NCBI GenBank assembly: GCA_025449515.1
Contig: JANWJI010000133.1
Coordinates: forward strand, 1 to 7,084
Direction: 5' to 3'
Length of the DNA: 7,084 nt
DNA from: Nitrososphaeraceae archaeon
GTDB taxonomy: Archaea; Thermoproteota; Nitrososphaeria; Nitrososphaerales; Nitrososphaeraceae
This document shows, one piece after another, positions 5,520-7,084 of the stretch. Numbering within the stretch: position 1 is the stretch's first letter; the number at the start of each line of letters is the position of its first letter. The notes under the pieces are model-generated. The model was not told the origin of the DNA, searched no databases, and was given only the letters and a program-made list of their open reading frames with translations. The translations under genes and the position numbers were made by a program.

Positions 5520-5653
5520 GTCGAGACCTAACATGGACTAGTGGTAGAATTTAGAATATAGCTCAACGATGTGTCATATCCTTGTTGTTACCAAGCCGTC
5601 GCGTTAACGTCAAACTGGGTAACGCATCAACAATACCAATTTTTGGTCGCCAT

Positions 5654-5914
5654 TCATCGTCGTTTTTTCCATGTAACATAACCGCCTCTGTACAGGCGAA
5701 ACGGACCGTACTTGTAGGACTTGATATTTCTGATTTTAGTATTGGAATTTCGATGTAAATCATCAAGATTTGCATCCTTTATTTCATCGTTGGTACTAGG
5801 TCTGTTTATGGCCTCTTTAGCAATCTGTTTTGTCGCTTGCCATCTCAAGATAAGCTTTGTTGCAATAATAATGCCTACAACAATGGCCCAAATCCACAAA
5901 GGAGGATATTCCAA
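5654..5914 (-). CDS. Small membrane-anchored protein, unknown function
   Basis: An 86-residue frame from TTG at 5914 (the codon before it is a stop) to 5654. Residues 4-24 form a hydrophobic, aromatic-bordered membrane helix (PPLWIWAIVVGIIIATKLIL) followed by a basic stretch (RWQATKQ), an acidic/Asn-rich section (NDEIKDANLDDLHRNSN) and a basic tail ending TWKKRR, which indicates a cytoplasmic C-terminus. The minus-strand run TTAGAAATAG (about 5950-5941) is centred near 31 bases before the TTG. A second minus-strand frame (5563-5775) overlaps the 3' part, so the true tail could lie there after a frame change. The opposite strand at 5721-5936 is the hydrophobic shadow. No family is recognised. 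Confidence 0.42.
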   Translation of the reverse strand: MEYPPLWIWAIVVGIIIATKLILRWQATKQIAKEAINRPSTNDEIKDANLDDLHRNSNTKIRNIKSYKYGPFRLYRGGYVTWKKRR

Positions 5915-6004
5915 TCACCAGGCCTCGCAGAACTAGCTCTATTTCTAAGATGACACCTTCGAACTATTAATCTTTTTGAAAATCCTGATTCTTTGGCAGC
6001 CATG

Positions 6005-6210
6005 TTAAATGGCTTGCCTCCTCGTCAACCGTGCTGAAACAAGATTGTTGGACCTGTTGAGTTCGATACTTGTTTCATTACCATTGCTAGCGACGATTTT
6101 GTAAACGAGACCAATGACTTGTTGTTACTGATCTTCTTATTTCCATTCACTGGCCGATGAATTGATGAAATTAAATGCCTATCGATAAATGAGCCTCCAT
6201 TATTGCGCAT
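6005..6210 (-). pseudogene. Decayed open stretch, two frames
   Basis: From an ATG at 6210 one minus-strand frame reads MRNNGGSFIDRHLIS and continues through an Asn/Lys-rich part to about 6128. An adjacent frame from 6124 to TAA 6007-6005 reads VIGLVYKIVASNGNET, then SIELNRSNNLV, which looks more like real protein (beta-strand alternation) but has no start of its own. Joining them needs a one-base deletion or two-base insertion near 6125. The first frame alone continues to 6025. Neither half is recognised, and chance cannot be excluded. Confidence 0.22.
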
Positions 6211-6358
6211 GATTAGAGTAAATCCATTCCTTCACCTCAATAAAATTTGTTAGATCAATTCGTCATGCATTGAAATGCAATCATTGGTACAATCAAGCAT
6301 TCGTTTCTATATCTTATTCATTATTGAGTTCTAGTTGTCTGTGGAGCTTCAATCTAGT
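6211..6358. other. Non-coding stretch left of the large inverted repeat
   Basis: Only short open frames occur; one (TTG 6270 to 6509, +) runs across the inverted repeat and is not credible. It includes a small palindrome GCATTGAAATGC at 6268-6279. Confidence 0.35.
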
Positions 6359-6456
6359 ATCTATACCAGTTAACATAAGTAATCTAACACATTCCAGGTC
6401 AGATAATTACGCATATTCTCATTCCCGTTACCGTACTTATGTTAATTGGTATAGGT
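6359..6456. repeat. Long inverted repeat, 21-bp arms and 52-nt loop
   Basis: Bases 6361-6381 (from CTATACCAGTTAACATAAGT) are the reverse complement of 6434-6454 at 20 of 21 positions, and the exception (G6369/T6446) is a G-U pair in RNA. One further G-U and one A-T pair extend the base to 6359/6456. Such a match cannot be chance in 7 kb. No open frame explains it. It could be the remnant of a palindromic mobile element, a transcribed structured RNA, or a site of replication or recombination. No flanking target duplication was seen. Confidence 0.85.
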
Positions 6457-6768
6457 CAATAATAGCAAGCCAGATGCAGTGCTTGCTCTTGAGATTTCAG
6501 GTCATTTAGCTTGCAAATATCTCTTTTGGGGTAAAAATCAGTCAAAGGTCAGTCTAGTGGTAAGTAATATTGATTTAAAATGTCCCATGTTAGCATGTTA
6601 CGGATAATGTTCTTCGAATCCGCAAATATGCCGTCGAACTATTCGACATGAAACCAAGTGCGTAGTAGATCTGAAATACTCTACTAGATCACTTCTCGTG
6701 TGCGAAAGGGCTTCCCATTAGTATGTCATATAGCATTCGAAACTCTTTGATCTAGTGTAAAAACTTTC
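6457..6768. other. Non-coding stretch before the secreted protein gene
   Basis: Several short frames on both strands are open, but none has start and promoter signals. A hairpin TAGTAGA (6663-6669) / TCTACTA (6680-6686) with a 10-base loop lies in the middle. The region probably contains the upstream regulatory DNA of the gene at 6801. Confidence 0.4.
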
Positions 6769-6775
6769 ATATATA
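6769..6775 (+). promoter_or_regulatory. TATA box of the secreted protein gene
   Basis: The sequence ATATATA is preceded by an A-rich BRE-like stretch (GTAAAAAC, 6757-6764). Its centre is 29 bases before the ATG at 6801, so transcription should begin at or within a few bases of the start codon. No Shine-Dalgarno element is present. This is a typical archaeal leaderless promoter. Confidence 0.6.
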
Positions 6776-6800
6776 GCGATTTATTGGAAGATGTTGTAAT

Positions 6801-7084
6801 ATGAAGATCAAACTGAAAAATCCTGAAATATCGACTCCTCTAGTTGTGTTGTCTCTAGTAACAATTGTTATGTTGGGGCCACAACTCTTATCACAGCAGC
6901 CTACTTTTGCACAGCAACCAGGTACAAATAGTACTACACATGCCGCAGCATTTACTCCCAAGCTAAATGCAACTAACTCCGTATCGATACCTGTTTCAAG
7001 AGGTTATGTTAACGGAAAGATTGGATACTTTATAGCAACTGATGCTTCAGACCCCCAAATTGCAGCGTCTATAACAAATAGCAC
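6801..7084 (+). CDS. Secreted or surface protein, N-terminal part only
   Basis: The ATG at 6801 opens a frame that stays open to the window edge (94 complete codons). Residues 1-13 are basic and polar (MKIKLKNPE), residues 14-30 a hydrophobic core (LVVLSLVTIVMLGPQLL), and TFA-QQ at 35-39 is a likely signal-peptidase site. The mature part starts with a Gln/Asn/Thr-rich linker (QQPGTNSTTHAA) with N-glycosylation sequons, then the folded start FTPKLNATNSVSIPVSRGYV and NGKIGYFIATDASDPQIAAS. The NGKIGYFIATDASD pattern resembles a domain found in many exported Nitrososphaeria proteins of unknown function, in which a strand pair is followed by D.(D/S)..(I/V)A. That resemblance is from memory and unverified. 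The leaderless promoter at 6769 fixes the start. The antisense frame at 6767-6961 is a shadow. Confidence 0.85.
   Translation, partial: MKIKLKNPEISTPLVVLSLVTIVMLGPQLLSQQPTFAQQPGTNSTTHAAAFTPKLNATNSVSIPVSRGYVNGKIGYFIATDASDPQIAASITNS

Noticed and set aside
5721..5936. Plus-strand hydrophobic frame
   Set aside because: Shadow of the minus-strand membrane-anchored gene at 5654-5914.
6270..6509. Plus-strand frame across the inverted repeat
   Set aside because: No promoter or motif; Ser/Tyr-rich content follows from AT-rich sequence, and it crosses the structured repeat.
6613..6621. TTCGAATCC resembling a tRNA T-loop
   Set aside because: No acceptor, D-arm or anticodon stem can be built around it.
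1..7084. CRISPR array, insertion-sequence ends, rRNA or box C/D RNA
   Set aside because: No regularly spaced repeats, no paired terminal repeats with a transposase frame, and no rRNA-like or C/D-box arrangement were found on either strand.

Overview
The window looks like archaeal chromosome, most probably from an ammonia-oxidising Nitrososphaeria (Thaumarchaeota) of the Nitrososphaera/Nitrosocosmicus type. This is inferred from the AT-rich composition, from several short genes whose start codon lies about 25-33 bases below a TATA-like box with almost no leader, from a small CxC...CxxH protein, from an FtsX/MacB-type permease with the style of the archaeal family, and from a secreted Asn/Thr-rich protein at the right edge. 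No database search was possible, so the assignment is an inference.

Coding density is very low. The one long gene is the ABC-transporter permease at 2707-4070 (+). It is recognisable from end to end but is split into three reading frames by two +1 shifts, near 2974-2979 and at 3762-3764. Its upstream region (2531-2671) carries three inverted repeats that look like operator sites, then a TATA-like box and a Shine-Dalgarno-like stretch. The ATP-binding partner is not in the window.

Left part (1-1402): a mostly minus-strand set of small genes and remnants. In transcription order these are a 45-residue one-helix membrane protein (1265-1402), a 54-residue putative zinc protein (999-1163), an open stretch without a start (847-1008), an 86-residue one-helix membrane protein (517-777), and a degenerate CBS-domain gene (70-323). 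At 1689-1979 (+) there is a convincing 96-residue charged, helical protein, followed by a doubtful two-helix membrane protein (2133-2408).

Right part (4071-6768): mostly non-coding or decayed DNA with short genes. These are 4298-4435 (+), 4619-4768 (-, leaderless TM microprotein), a frameshifted CxxC protein at 4871-4997 (-), a weak open frame behind a hairpin at 5364-5519 (+), a one-helix membrane protein at 5654-5914 (-), and a decayed open stretch at 6005-6210 (-). The most striking structure outside genes is a 21-bp inverted repeat with a 52-nt loop at 6361-6454.

Right edge (6801 to the end, +): start of an exported protein with a signal peptide and a well-placed leaderless promoter, cut by the window edge. 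No rRNA, tRNA, CRISPR array or intact insertion sequence was found. The genes do not form an obvious pathway. The common theme is small membrane or zinc-binding proteins among gene remnants, beside a damaged export-type permease. No clearly new biological system can be demonstrated; the 6361-6454 repeat and the operator cluster before the permease are the best candidates for follow-up.
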